Assembly (NCBI GenBank): GCA_002426795.1
Contig: DINQ01000003.1
Span: 15,040-79,039 of the forward strand
Length of the DNA stretch: 64,000 nucleotides
Direction: 5' to 3'
Origin: Bacteroidales bacterium UBA5536
GTDB taxonomy: Bacteria; Bacteroidota; Bacteroidia; Bacteroidales; F082
How positions within the stretch are numbered: the first letter of the stretch is position 1; each line of letters opens with the position of its first letter. The notes below the pieces were generated by a model. That model was not told the DNA's origin, made no database searches, and worked only from the letters and a program-made list of their open reading frames with translations. Shown here in pieces: positions 35,649-44,684 of the stretch. Both the position numbers and the translations under genes were made by a program.

Positions 35649-36866
35649 TTAAACAAACGGAAACAAGGGCTGACGTAAAACCTGGCCCAGCAGTCTGACC
35701 TTTTTAGCAATAATATAGGCTGGCTGCAATGACTTTTCAAGGTTGACATGTTTGTGTATCTTGTTTTGAAGTTGCTGCTGTGCTGCAAGCAAAGTCTCTT
35801 TCAAATTTTCAATCATATATTCCATCTGAAGGCTCAACATAAGTTCCTTTACCGAAACAATTCGGTCAGTGCGCCATACATTACTACCTGCAAAAGCATA
35901 TCCCCGATTGAAATTGCCACGCAATGCCGATGTGAGCGATGCCATGATGCAATAGGGTGCCGTTTGCACATCGCAGGTGTGGATACAATTGACCGGACAG
36001 GCTTTTGGCTGTCTGTTTCCGGCCTCCATATCATCCAGAAAACTTGATCTGATGGCCCTGCCTGGCAGCCCGACCGGACTTTGAATGATTTTTACATCTT
36101 CGGCTTTGGCATCAAGATATGCTTGTTTGAATGCAGCTGAGGCGTCGCACTCAGTCGTCGTTACGAAGCGTGTACCCATTTGAACGGCTGCGGCGCCAAG
36201 AGCCATTATTTTAGAGATATCAGCACCAGTAAATATGCCTCCGGCAGCGATCACAGGGAGGGGTTTGCTGTTTTTCTGAAACGGTTCAATTGCTTCAATT
36301 ACCTCGGGAATCAACTTTTCGAGCGCAAATCGTTCATCGAAAATCTGAGCCGGTTTAAACCCCAAATGTCCACCTGCTTTGGGTCCTTCAACCACAATTG
36401 CATCCGGAAGGTAGCTGTAATTTGTTTGCCATTTATTACATATCAAGGCAGCTGCCCGGGCAGAAGAAACAATGGGCACCAGTTTTGTGCGGCTTTTGCT
36501 CGTCAGGTATTTTGGTATATCGAGTGGGAGACCGGCTCCTGAAATGATCATGTCGACGCCTTCTTCAATCGAAACTTGCACTAGGTCAGCATAGTTGGTG
36601 AGCGCCACCATAATATTGACGCCAATAACACCTTTCGTCTTTTTGCGAGCCAGCCTGATCTCATGACGAAGCCCATCAGCACTGTTTTCGAGAAAGCTTT
36701 TGCCTTTTCTTTTATGGATCATACCCAGGCCTGCAGCCGAAATCACACCTACACCACCCTCATTGGCAACGGCTGCTGCCAGCCCCGACAAAGACACCCC
36801 CACACCCATGCCTCCCTGAATAATGGGAAGATTTATTTTAACATCACCGATTAATAATGGTTTCAT
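35649..36866 (-). CDS. Nitronate monooxygenase (NMO)-family FMN oxidoreductase
   Basis: A 405-residue TIM-barrel flavoprotein. PIIQGGMGVGVSLSGLAAAVA is the FMN-binding start, VVEGPKAGGHLGF holds the conserved His region, and AAGGIFTGADISKIMALGAAAVQMGTRF is the phosphate loop (listed here in pieces: AAGGIFTGADISK and GAAAVQMGTRF). Homologues include nitronate monooxygenases and enoyl-ACP reductase FabK. This organism already has FabI, so NMO-type activity is more likely. A cysteine-rich stretch (CPVNCIHTCDVQTAPYC) near residue 288 is unusual and could bind metal. Confidence 0.78.
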   Translation of the reverse strand: MKPLLIGDVKINLPIIQGGMGVGVSLSGLAAAVANEGGVGVISAAGLGMIHKRKGKSFLENSADGLRHEIRLARKKTKGVIGVNIMVALTNYADLVQVSIEEGVDMIISGAGLPLDIPKYLTSKSRTKLVPIVSSARAAALICNKWQTNYSYLPDAIVVEGPKAGGHLGFKPAQIFDERFALEKLIPEVIEAIEPFQKNSKPLPVIAAGGIFTGADISKIMALGAAAVQMGTRFVTTTECDASAAFKQAYLDAKAEDVKIIQSPVGLPGRAIRSSFLDDMEAGNRQPKACPVNCIHTCDVQTAPYCIMASLTSALRGNFNRGYAFAGSNVWRTDRIVSVKELMLSLQMEYMIENLKETLLAAQQQLQNKIHKHVNLEKSLQPAYIIAKKVRLLGQVLRQPLFPFV

Positions 36867-37085
36867 CGCACTTGCTTTTAGTTTACGAATACCGGATTTT
36901 TCCGACTCATTGAGCCTGCTTGCTACAGCATCTCCGTTGACAAAAGTAAAGCGCGACAGGCCGGGTTAAGGAAAAATGGGTTTAACAGCATGAAATGTTT
37001 GGAATGGCGCAATTGAGGGCTGAATCATCCTGATGAAGGGACGAAATGTTAAGACTGTTGATCCCCAAAAGGGGTTGAAGTCGTT

Positions 37086-37946
37086 TTATTGTGCCGAAAG
37101 AATCTGTCGGAATTGGCTTACACGTTGCCGTGACAATAGAATTTGGAAATCGATTCCTTTGGCTTCGAGCCAATAAGACGGGGATTTGCCGACCACCCGT
37201 GTCAGGTGCGATACATTGACCAGACAGCGTCTGTGACTCTTGATGATTTCCGGATAGGCGGCAAGCTGTTCCTCGATAGCCTGAAGCGTCTGTCGGATGA
37301 GCTTGCGCTGCACAATCCCGCTTTTTCGCATATAAACTTCAATATAGTTGCTGGCCGATTGCACAAGAATAAGGTTTTTGATAGAATCGTGGTAGAATAC
37401 ATCACCTTTTTCTGACTTCAGGTTCACCATGCTTTCCTCATCGAACGGTTGAGCAATGTGTTCATCTCCAAACCAATGCCTGCCCGTATCGATTAAATGT
37501 CCAAGCTTGAGTTTAAGTACATGGTTGTAGTTCATGATGTTAAACAAAACAAGTGGCATGAGTTCAAGTGCTATAGCCTGAAACAACAAAATAGATTGGG
37601 CACCTTCATGTCTGAAAAGGACAGCCAACACAAAAAATCCTGTGGCCAAAGCAACAAACATGCCTGTGTTCCAGATCAGCTCTTTTCGAATCGTCCATTT
37701 GGTTGAATCAAATAGTTTTGGAAACAGGCCTGGCAGGAGCAGTGTATTGAAAAAGAAAATGATACCGCTGATGAAACCCAGAATCAGAATAAAATAGCCA
37801 TTCCTGGCCGAAGCCATGAAATCGATGCCAAAAGGCTGGAAATAGAGCGAAATCAACATAAAACCCATACACACAAAAGCAATAGTTCGCAAATTATGCT
37901 TAAAATTGTTGTTGAACGGATAGGGCTGATTTAGGTTTTCGAACAT
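37086..37946 (-). CDS. Membrane-anchored LytTR transcription regulator
   Basis: About 286 residues from MFENLNQPYPF; the frame extends seven residues further to 37967. Four hydrophobic helices (about 20-40, 50-75, 90-112, 118-135) are followed by a C-terminal LytTR DNA-binding domain with LVQSASNYIEVYMRK and IKSHRRCLVNVSHLTRV. There is no receiver domain and no kinase. The architecture implies a regulator that senses something in the membrane and binds DNA directly. No obvious target gene is adjacent. Confidence 0.8.
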   Translation of the reverse strand: MFENLNQPYPFNNNFKHNLRTIAFVCMGFMLISLYFQPFGIDFMASARNGYFILILGFISGIIFFFNTLLLPGLFPKLFDSTKWTIRKELIWNTGMFVALATGFFVLAVLFRHEGAQSILLFQAIALELMPLVLFNIMNYNHVLKLKLGHLIDTGRHWFGDEHIAQPFDEESMVNLKSEKGDVFYHDSIKNLILVQSASNYIEVYMRKSGIVQRKLIRQTLQAIEEQLAAYPEIIKSHRRCLVNVSHLTRVVGKSPSYWLEAKGIDFQILLSRQRVSQFRQILSAQ

Positions 37947-38175
37947 TTTTACATGTATAATATACACTACAAAGGTACAACAATAGGAGGCGGTTTTGGT
38001 TTTTTATCTCAATGCCAATTGCCTCGGTGATTTTAAATGTAGGGTGAGATTTATGCTGTCAGTATCTAAAGCGAGTAAAAATTACTGATCTGACTGATTG
38101 TTTTTCTTTATGTCAAACAACAAAAGTTGTAACATTCTGAAATGACATACGTCTTTTGAGTGTAAGTAAAGCAAA

Positions 38176-38733
38176 ATGAATACTGAAGAACAGATGCGAT
38201 TGATAGAGGCTTGCCGCAAAGGCAGCAGAAAAGCACAGTGCGCACTGTACCAAAGCTATTACAAGGCTATTTTTAATACATGCCTTCGAATAGTAGGCGA
38301 CAAAGACAATGCCGAGGATGTGATGCAGGAGGCTTTTATTGCGGCTTTTCAAAAGTTTGACCAATATGATGGACGAGCACCTTTTGGCAGCTGGCTCAAG
38401 AAAATTGCCATCAATCTTGCACTCGACTACCTTCGAAAACAGAAAAGAATGCCAGTATTTACTGAAAAGCTTCCGGAGATACCTGATGAGGCAGAACCTG
38501 AGTCGATTGAATTTGTGTTGCTCAAGGCTGAATTTGTGAAAGACCAGCTCTACCAGTTGCCTGATCAGCACAGGCTTGTGCTTTCTCTCTCATTGATCGA
38601 AGGTCTTGACCATGAAGAAATAGCAGACTTTCTATCTATCAGTTATGGCGCGGTTCGCGTGCGCTACAGCCGAGCCCGCAAAGTCTTGCTCGAAAAACTG
38701 AGCCGTCATGCTTTCCCTTTACTAAATAATTGA
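38176..38733 (+). CDS. ECF-type RNA polymerase sigma factor
   Basis: A 185-residue sigma-70 family protein. Region 2 spans about residues 20-95 with DNAEDVMQEAFIAAFQKF and FGSWLKKIAINLALDYLRK. Region 4 is near the C-terminus with LSLIEGLDHEEIADFLSIS and VRVRYSRARKVLLEKL. It is the first gene of an operon with a membrane anti-sigma-like protein and two exported beta-rich proteins. It probably answers an envelope signal. Confidence 0.9.
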   Translation: MNTEEQMRLIEACRKGSRKAQCALYQSYYKAIFNTCLRIVGDKDNAEDVMQEAFIAAFQKFDQYDGRAPFGSWLKKIAINLALDYLRKQKRMPVFTEKLPEIPDEAEPESIEFVLLKAEFVKDQLYQLPDQHRLVLSLSLIEGLDHEEIADFLSISYGAVRVRYSRARKVLLEKLSRHAFPLLNN

Positions 38734-38752
38734 ATAATAAAGAATCCTGTCA

Positions 38753-39304
38753 ATGACTAATGAAATGAAAAACCTGGAAGATCATATCAGAAACAATCGA
38801 AAGCTGTATGAGGAAGATGAACCCAACAACGGGCACCTCGAACGTTTCATCAACCGGCTTGATGCGCGTGATAAACAAGCCAAAAAACGCAATATCAGCA
38901 GATCGATGTTGGCGGTGGCAGCCATGCTTTTGCTCGGTCTCATCCTGACTCCTGTTTATCTTTTTTTTCAGGATCAAGCTGAAACTGCTGCACCAGCCAA
39001 GGGCGCTGTTGAGCTCTCGACGATAGAAGCCTTTTATCAAACACAGGCCAACAATTACCTGCAGCAGATTGATCAACTGGCTGACCGGGGGATGGTGAAT
39101 CCCGCCCAAAAAGCCGAAGCGTTAAAACGCGTAGAGGAGTTGGAAAAGAAGAACAAGCTTTTGAGTGCACAGTATGCACAGCTTGGTGGTGATTCAAGAC
39201 TCAAAACAGCCATCATCCGCAATTATCAAATGATGTCGGAAAGCCTCAATACATTGATCGTTATGACAAGAAATACCCGTAATTATATACCCGAACAGTT
39301 ATGA
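38753..39304 (+). CDS. Anti-sigma-factor-like membrane protein
   Basis: A 183-residue protein. The N-terminal 45 residues are charged and cytoplasmic (NNGHLERFINRLDAR fits the short HxxRFxxRL-type motif seen in Bacteroidetes sigma-operon proteins). One membrane helix spans about 47-66. The periplasmic part is helical (FYQTQANNYLQQIDQLADRG, a long coiled-coil-like stretch at about 110-145). Its place directly after an ECF sigma gene suggests it holds the sigma factor, though I recognise no zinc anti-sigma motif. It overlaps the next gene by ATGA. Confidence 0.7.
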   Translation: MTNEMKNLEDHIRNNRKLYEEDEPNNGHLERFINRLDARDKQAKKRNISRSMLAVAAMLLLGLILTPVYLFFQDQAETAAPAKGAVELSTIEAFYQTQANNYLQQIDQLADRGMVNPAQKAEALKRVEELEKKNKLLSAQYAQLGGDSRLKTAIIRNYQMMSESLNTLIVMTRNTRNYIPEQL

Positions 39305-40338
39305 AAAAGATCCTCATTCTTTTAGTTTTATGTTGGTCAGTGAGCGCAATGGCGCAGAAAAACGACCAGTTTACCCGTGTCGAACACCAAAGCTTTGATG
39401 CGCCCGAAGGAACCATCCTAAGCATAAACAGCTCTTTTGGGAAACTCACCTTTGTACGCGCCACAGGCGCCGTGATTGATGTAAAGGCTACCGCAATCGC
39501 CAATGTCGGTAGCAAAGCCCTGGCCGACAAAATACTGGATGCCATCAGCATTAGCATGAAGCAAAAAGGAGATCGCGTGATCCTTAAAACCGATATTGGA
39601 AATATGCCGGATAAAAAGGGCGAGACTTCTTTTGAAGTGAATTATGAAATTGCGCTCCCGTCTTATGTCAACCTGGTGATTGAACATAGCTTTGGCGACA
39701 TCGCCCTGGATGAGGTAGCCGGAAATGCCGATATTGACCTGGATTATGGCGCAATGTATGCCAAAAAACTCAACGGAAGTGAGATCAGGTTACAACTCGA
39801 TTTTTCAAAAGCTACCGTTGAAATGCTTTCGCCTGCCAGGGTGGATATCAGCTATAGTAGCTTCGAACTTGGTAAGGGAAACGGCTTGCTGGTGCTACAT
39901 TCGGAGTTCTCGAACTGCGAAATTGAAAGTGCAGAACGTGCTGAAGTCAGTTCTTCATATGATGAAGTGAATATTGAAAACCTGCAAAAGCTTGAATACA
40001 ACGGAAGCTTTTCGACACTCAAAATCGGTACTGTCGATCTGGAACTGAAGGCTGAGGCCAGCTATGGCGGCGTCACGGTTGAAAAGCTTGGAAAGGATTT
40101 TCAACTGCTCGATGCTTCCATTTCTTTTGGAGGGTTCAAGGTGCGCAACTCAAACGAAATCAACTTCAAACAAATTGATGTTTCAACAGAGATGGGAGGA
40201 TTTAGTTATCCCAAACGCTTCTCAATTAACCAGAAAGAAGTCGAAATCACTTCAGCCAGATACCGTGGAGGTAACAGCAACGGAACTGCACAGTTGCTCA
40301 AAGCTTATGTGGAACAAGGCGAACTCGAAATCAATTAG
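39301..40338 (+). CDS. DUF4097-like exported beta-repeat protein
   Basis: A 345-residue protein with a signal peptide ending MAQ (about residue 19). The mature part is a series of short strands with repeated hydrophobic-polar alternation (SFGKLTFVRATG, HSFGDIALDEVAG, DLDYGAMYAKKL), typical of DUF4097-type right-handed beta structures. The function is unknown. Translation is coupled to the anti-sigma-like gene by a four-base overlap. Confidence 0.65.
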   Translation: MKKILILLVLCWSVSAMAQKNDQFTRVEHQSFDAPEGTILSINSSFGKLTFVRATGAVIDVKATAIANVGSKALADKILDAISISMKQKGDRVILKTDIGNMPDKKGETSFEVNYEIALPSYVNLVIEHSFGDIALDEVAGNADIDLDYGAMYAKKLNGSEIRLQLDFSKATVEMLSPARVDISYSSFELGKGNGLLVLHSEFSNCEIESAERAEVSSSYDEVNIENLQKLEYNGSFSTLKIGTVDLELKAEASYGGVTVEKLGKDFQLLDASISFGGFKVRNSNEINFKQIDVSTEMGGFSYPKRFSINQKEVEITSARYRGGNSNGTAQLLKAYVEQGELEIN

Positions 40339-40393
40339 CAAATCTTTTCAGAAATAAGTATTCAATAAAAACCCATAAACAAATTCTACACAC

Positions 40394-41101
40394 ATGAAAA
40401 AGTCCCTTTTCCAAATCAGCCGGTTGGTAATTGTCGCCCTGCTGATCCAGTTCACAGCAATGTCCTCGCTTTTCGCACAGGTAAAAAAAGAAAGTCGTAA
40501 TGTGTCAAACTTCAATGCCATTGAAGTGAGTGGCGCTTTCGAAGTGACCATGACCCAGGGAAGCAGCGAAGCGCTTCAGATTGAAGCTGATAGCGAAGTA
40601 ATGCCTGATATTGTGACCCGCGTTGTAGGCAATACATTGAAAATATATGTCGATGGTTGGCAAAACGTACGCGGCCCGCTGAAAGCCTATCTCACCTTTA
40701 AAGACTTGAAGTCGATAGATGTAAGTGGTGCCGTATCGATTGAATCAACCGACAGGCTGCAATTCGAGCAGCTCGAATTTGGTGGCTCAGGTGCCAGCGA
40801 AGTCGATCTGGAACTGACTGCCACAAAGTTGATGCTCGACCTGAGTGGAGCCAGTAAAATGGTTCTCAAAGGTAAAGTTGACCGCGCGGTTGCAGAATGT
40901 TCCGGCGCCTCAAAACTCAGACTGGGCGATCTGGAGACCAGAGATTTCAGTTTTGAATGTAGTGGCGCTTCAGAAGCCGAGGTGTGGGCTACCGAATCGC
41001 TGAGCATTGAATGCAGTGGAGCCTCATCGGTTCGCTACAAAGGCAATCCTGAAAAGCTGACTACTGACGCTTCGGGCGCATCTTCGATCAGGAAGTACTA
41101 A
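40394..41101 (+). CDS. DUF2807 (head GIN domain) exported protein
   Basis: A 235-residue protein with a signal peptide ending FAQ (about residue 32). It contains at least six copies of an xSGASx turn (GSGASE, LSGASK, CSGASK, CSGASE, CSGASS, ASGASS) spaced about 16-20 residues apart, plus two SGA variants (EVSGAF, DVSGAV). This is the regular beta-helix of DUF2807. It is the last gene of the sigma operon, 55 nt after the DUF4097-like gene. Its 3' end is only 9 nt from a convergent gene. Confidence 0.75.
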   Translation: MKKSLFQISRLVIVALLIQFTAMSSLFAQVKKESRNVSNFNAIEVSGAFEVTMTQGSSEALQIEADSEVMPDIVTRVVGNTLKIYVDGWQNVRGPLKAYLTFKDLKSIDVSGAVSIESTDRLQFEQLEFGGSGASEVDLELTATKLMLDLSGASKMVLKGKVDRAVAECSGASKLRLGDLETRDFSFECSGASEAEVWATESLSIECSGASSVRYKGNPEKLTTDASGASSIRKY

Positions 41102-41110
41102 AATTTAGGA

Positions 41111-41893
41111 TTATTGTCGGTCGATCAGGTAGATTTTGATGCTGCCCACTGTGATTTTGGCTTCGATCAAAACAGGTACTTTTTGGTTGTCGTCACTCAC
41201 ATAAACCAACAACTCTTCGCCGGCCCTGAACATGGTGCCCACATCCAGAATAGCAGAAAACAGCAGGCAATCCCATTGCCTGCTGTTTTTGTCTTCAATA
41301 CGTTCCTTCCCTTTAAATATCACCGGTAAGGTAAAAACTTTCCCGTCCAGCAACATGCTCACCCCAATGGTATCGCCGGGGCTATAGCGGTTGAAATTGA
41401 TTGAACGTGCTACATAAGTGGCTGTAAGCACATCATAGGTGCAGGCTGGTAGTGGAATATCCTCAAAAGTCAAAGCCTTTCCGGTTTCTTCCATGCGGGC
41501 GTGCGCCACATTTTTGCCTGGTTCGAAACGATACTGGTTGAAAATATTAAAACTGCCTTCGTAGGTTCTTCGGTCGAAAAAAAGCGGGTGGAGATCCGAC
41601 TGCCGGCTCACCACTTCAAAAGTGTCGCGAACCTTGAACAGCCAGTCGAATTTGCGGTAGGACCGTGCCGTACTGATAAAATGATATGCATCTTCATTCC
41701 CATATTTGGTTGTCGAAGACTTAAAATCGACCAAACCTGCATTGATCCATAGAATACCCCAGTTGTAGGATACTTCGTATTGAAGTTGCTCATCCTGCGC
41801 AAAGCTGTATGGCTGATTGCTGCAGATTGGCTGTGCTTCTGCATATTGCTGCAACATAACGAGGGCCGAAAGAAGTACAAGCAGTTTTTTCAT
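41111..41893 (-). CDS. DUF3108 family exported protein
   Basis: A 260-residue protein with a signal peptide ending EAQ (about residue 20). QLQYEVSYNWGILWINAGLVDF, in two strands, and FDRRTYEGSFNIFNQYRFEP fit the DUF3108 family of periplasmic or outer-membrane-associated proteins of unknown function. A perfect 14-bp terminator-like hairpin lies inside the coding region (41257-41289), around the codons for NSRQWDCLLF. The gene is convergent with the sigma operon. Confidence 0.72.
   Translation of the reverse strand: MKKLLVLLSALVMLQQYAEAQPICSNQPYSFAQDEQLQYEVSYNWGILWINAGLVDFKSSTTKYGNEDAYHFISTARSYRKFDWLFKVRDTFEVVSRQSDLHPLFFDRRTYEGSFNIFNQYRFEPGKNVAHARMEETGKALTFEDIPLPACTYDVLTATYVARSINFNRYSPGDTIGVSMLLDGKVFTLPVIFKGKERIEDKNSRQWDCLLFSAILDVGTMFRAGEELLVYVSDDNQKVPVLIEAKITVGSIKIYLIDRQ
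41257..41290 (+). terminator. Terminator hairpin inside the convergent DUF3108 gene
   Basis: AAAACAGCAGGCAA (41257-41270) pairs perfectly with TTGCCTGCTGTTTT (41276-41289) around a 5-nt loop, with five T at 41286-41290. It reads as an intrinsic terminator on the plus strand, 155 nt past the stop of the DUF2807 gene. The 9-nt gap between the two genes leaves no room for one. Confidence 0.7.
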
Positions 41894-42158
41894 TGATTCG
41901 AATTGTGTGCAAAACTAAGTGAATAAGCATTAGTGTGTGTGAAAACCATAAATAACTTTGGGTTCTCTCCAAGAATTTAAGCTGTGAAACGATAAATGTT
42001 CTGATCTGTTTTGCTTCTTAACATTTATTTAGAACCATTTACTCGTTTAATTGTTATGTTTGCAGCACTTTACGATGCCACAAATGTGATCCTGTGCAAC
42101 AGCCTTACAATTGGGCATCTTTTTTTTGTCAGCAACAACAACCAACAATAGCCATTTT

Positions 42159-43694
42159 ATGACTACTCAAACGGAAAAACGCAAGGGATTTATTGATCGA
42201 TTTTTACATACTGTAGAACGGGTCGGGAACGCCTTGCCTCATCCAGCTACGCTCTTTGCCATTTTTGCCGGCCTTGCGCTGGTATTGTCCTGGGTCGCCG
42301 CACAATTTCACCTTGAAGTAGTGCATCCGGGTACAGGCGAGCTGATTCAGCCTGTCAACCTGATTTCTGTTGAAGGTTTGCACCGGATACTCACCGAAAT
42401 GGTTTCTAACTTTACCGGATTTGCGCCGCTGGGCGTGGTGCTGGTGGCAATGCTGGGTATCGGAATTGCAGAAGGTTCAGGATTGATTGGCACGGCTTTG
42501 CGTTTGATGGTGCTGTCTTCGCCCAGGCGAATCCTGACCTTTGTGGTTGTTTTTGCCGGTATTTTATCGAACACGGCCAGCGAGGTGGGCTATGTGCTCC
42601 TGGTGCCGCTGAGTGCGATTATTTTTCTGGCTGTTGGGCGTCACCCTATCGCAGGCATGGCAGCTGCCTTTGCCGGTGTTTCGGGTGGTTACAGTGCGAA
42701 CTTGTTATTGGGAACCATCGATCCGCTCCTGTCAGGCCTTTCGCAGGAAGCTGCCCAGATCATCGATCCAAACTATATGGTCAATCCGGCTGCCAACTAT
42801 TATTTCATGTTTGTTTCTACCTTTTTTATTGCAGCCGCCGGAACCTGGGTGACCGATAAGGTTGTCGAGCCTCGGCTGGGTGCGTACACAGGGGAGGAGC
42901 AACGTGAAGAAATCAAGAAACTGGACAAAGCCGAGAAAAAGGGACTCAGGTATGCTGTTGTAACTGCTTTGGTGTTGACTGCCATTATGTTGTGGGGCAC
43001 TATTCCGGCCAATGGTTTCCTGCGCGATGCAGAAACAGGAAGTCTGCTGCATTCACCTTTTATGGATGGTATCGTGGCGATTCTTTTCATCACTTCGGCG
43101 CTTATGGGGATTGCCTATGGTATTGGAGCCGGGACTTTTAAAAACGACTCGGATGTAATGAAAGGCATGGGCAAATCGATGGAAACCCTTGGCGTTTATA
43201 TCGTGTTGGTGTTTTTCGCGGCCCAGTTTGTGGCTTACTTCAAATGGACCAATCTCGGTTTGATTTTCGCTATTGAAGGCGCAAGTGTTTTACAAACCGC
43301 CGGGCTGGGTTCAATTCCGCTCATGATTGGTTTCATCATTCTGACTGCCATGATCAATATGGTAATGGGGAGTGCGTCGGCAAAATGGACCATTATGGCG
43401 CCAGTGTTTATACCCATGTTTATGTTGTTGGGCTACAGTCCGGAACTTACACAGGTTGTCTACCGCATTGGTGACTCGGTGACAAACATCATTTCGCCGA
43501 TGATGTCTTATTTTGCACTGATTGTGGCCTTTATGCAGAAATATGACAAGAAGGCCGGAATTGGAACCATTATTTCAACCATGCTGCCTTACACGGTTGC
43601 ATTCACCATTATCTGGACGCTGTTGCTGGTACTTTGGATGATATTTGGTCTGCCGATTGGCCCGGATGCCCCACTGAATTATGTTGCGCCTTAG
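42159..43694 (+). CDS. AbgT-family transporter
   Basis: About 511 residues from MTTQTEKRKGFIDRFL; a start at 42111 would add 16 residues of poly-Phe-like sequence unlike the family. The protein has about 12-13 membrane helices. RFLHTVERVGNALPHPATLF is the AbgT start, NMVMGSASAKWTIMAPVFIP and RIGDSVTNIISPMMSYFALI are the two conserved hairpin regions near residues 400 and 440. AbgT proteins import p-aminobenzoyl-glutamate or export antifolates; the direction and substrate here are unknown. Confidence 0.9.
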   Translation: MTTQTEKRKGFIDRFLHTVERVGNALPHPATLFAIFAGLALVLSWVAAQFHLEVVHPGTGELIQPVNLISVEGLHRILTEMVSNFTGFAPLGVVLVAMLGIGIAEGSGLIGTALRLMVLSSPRRILTFVVVFAGILSNTASEVGYVLLVPLSAIIFLAVGRHPIAGMAAAFAGVSGGYSANLLLGTIDPLLSGLSQEAAQIIDPNYMVNPAANYYFMFVSTFFIAAAGTWVTDKVVEPRLGAYTGEEQREEIKKLDKAEKKGLRYAVVTALVLTAIMLWGTIPANGFLRDAETGSLLHSPFMDGIVAILFITSALMGIAYGIGAGTFKNDSDVMKGMGKSMETLGVYIVLVFFAAQFVAYFKWTNLGLIFAIEGASVLQTAGLGSIPLMIGFIILTAMINMVMGSASAKWTIMAPVFIPMFMLLGYSPELTQVVYRIGDSVTNIISPMMSYFALIVAFMQKYDKKAGIGTIISTMLPYTVAFTIIWTLLLVLWMIFGLPIGPDAPLNYVAP

Positions 43695-43702
43695 ATCAAT
43701 AA

Positions 43703-44653
43703 TTATTGGTTAAGCGAAATATAAATAAAAGCTGAATAGGCCAGCAGCAGTAAAATTCCTTCTGTGCGATTGATTCGCAATCCTTTACCGATAAATATCA
43801 GGGCAACCAGAGCCAGGTTGGCAGCGACTACCATGCCCATTTCGATGTTGAGGCTGCCTTTAATTTCGAGCGGGTGTATGATCGCGCTAACGCCCAATAC
43901 AACAAAAATATTGATGATGTTGCTGCCCAGAACGTTACCCATCACAATGCCGACATTCTTTTTTAAGGCGGCTACTATGGCTGTGACCAGCTCGGGCAGT
44001 GAAGTAGCGGCAGCAATAATGGTTAAGCCCACGGCAGTTTCGCTGATGCCAAACTCCCTGGCAACAGCCATAGCTCCTTCCGAAACCCATTCACCACCAA
44101 AATAAAGTCCTACTAACCCGATCAGTATCAAAAAGATCGTTTTTAGCCAACTATCTGGCAGCTGCTGTTCAATCTCACTTTCATCGGCTATTGGCTTACC
44201 GCTTCGGAGGGTATACCACAAATAAATGCCAAAAAATGCCAATAATATTACACCTTCGAAAGAGCCAATTTTACTTTCGTACCCCAGAAAATAGCCATTC
44301 GCCATGAGAATAAGCACGAGGGCTGCAAACAAACCGACAGGAATATCGCGGTAAATCGAATCGCGATCCACGCTAAAAGGCAGGATAACAGCCGATACGC
44401 CCAAAATCAGGAAGATATTCATGATGTTGCTGCCCAATACATTCCCAATGGCCAGATCAGAACTCCCTTTGAGCGAGGCAAACACATTGATCACCAATTC
44501 GGGCAAGGAAGTGCCGAAAGCAACAACCGTAAGTCCTATGACCAATGGTGATAAATTGGCTCGAATGCCCAGCGAAACAGCACCGTTTACCAGCCAGTTG
44601 GCACCCAGAATCAAAGCGGCAAAGCCGGCAACAAACAAAATATAGGTCAGCAT
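43703..44653 (-). CDS. Calcium/sodium antiporter (CaCA family)
   Basis: A 316-residue exchanger with ten helices and two inverted repeats. The alpha-1 motif is VVAFGTSLPELVINVFASL followed by GNVLGSNIMNIFLILG; the alpha-2 motif is IIAAATSLPELVTAIVAAL followed by GNVLGSNIINIFVVLG. These hold the acidic ion-binding residues. It exchanges Ca2+ for Na+ or H+. It ends 8 nt from the convergent AbgT gene. Confidence 0.92.
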   Translation of the reverse strand: MLTYILFVAGFAALILGANWLVNGAVSLGIRANLSPLVIGLTVVAFGTSLPELVINVFASLKGSSDLAIGNVLGSNIMNIFLILGVSAVILPFSVDRDSIYRDIPVGLFAALVLILMANGYFLGYESKIGSFEGVILLAFFGIYLWYTLRSGKPIADESEIEQQLPDSWLKTIFLILIGLVGLYFGGEWVSEGAMAVAREFGISETAVGLTIIAAATSLPELVTAIVAALKKNVGIVMGNVLGSNIINIFVVLGVSAIIHPLEIKGSLNIEMGMVVAANLALVALIFIGKGLRINRTEGILLLLAYSAFIYISLNQ

Positions 44654-44684
44654 GGTTGAGTTTTTGAAGGAAGAAAGACTTTAA

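Noticed and set aside
35649..36866. FabK enoyl-ACP reductase
   Set aside because: A canonical FabI is encoded in the same window, and the protein carries NMO-type motifs plus an extra cysteine-rich segment.
37062..37075. Terminator TCCCC-AAAA-GGGGT after the membrane LytTR gene
   Set aside because: The stem is short and has no T tract on the strand of the gene.
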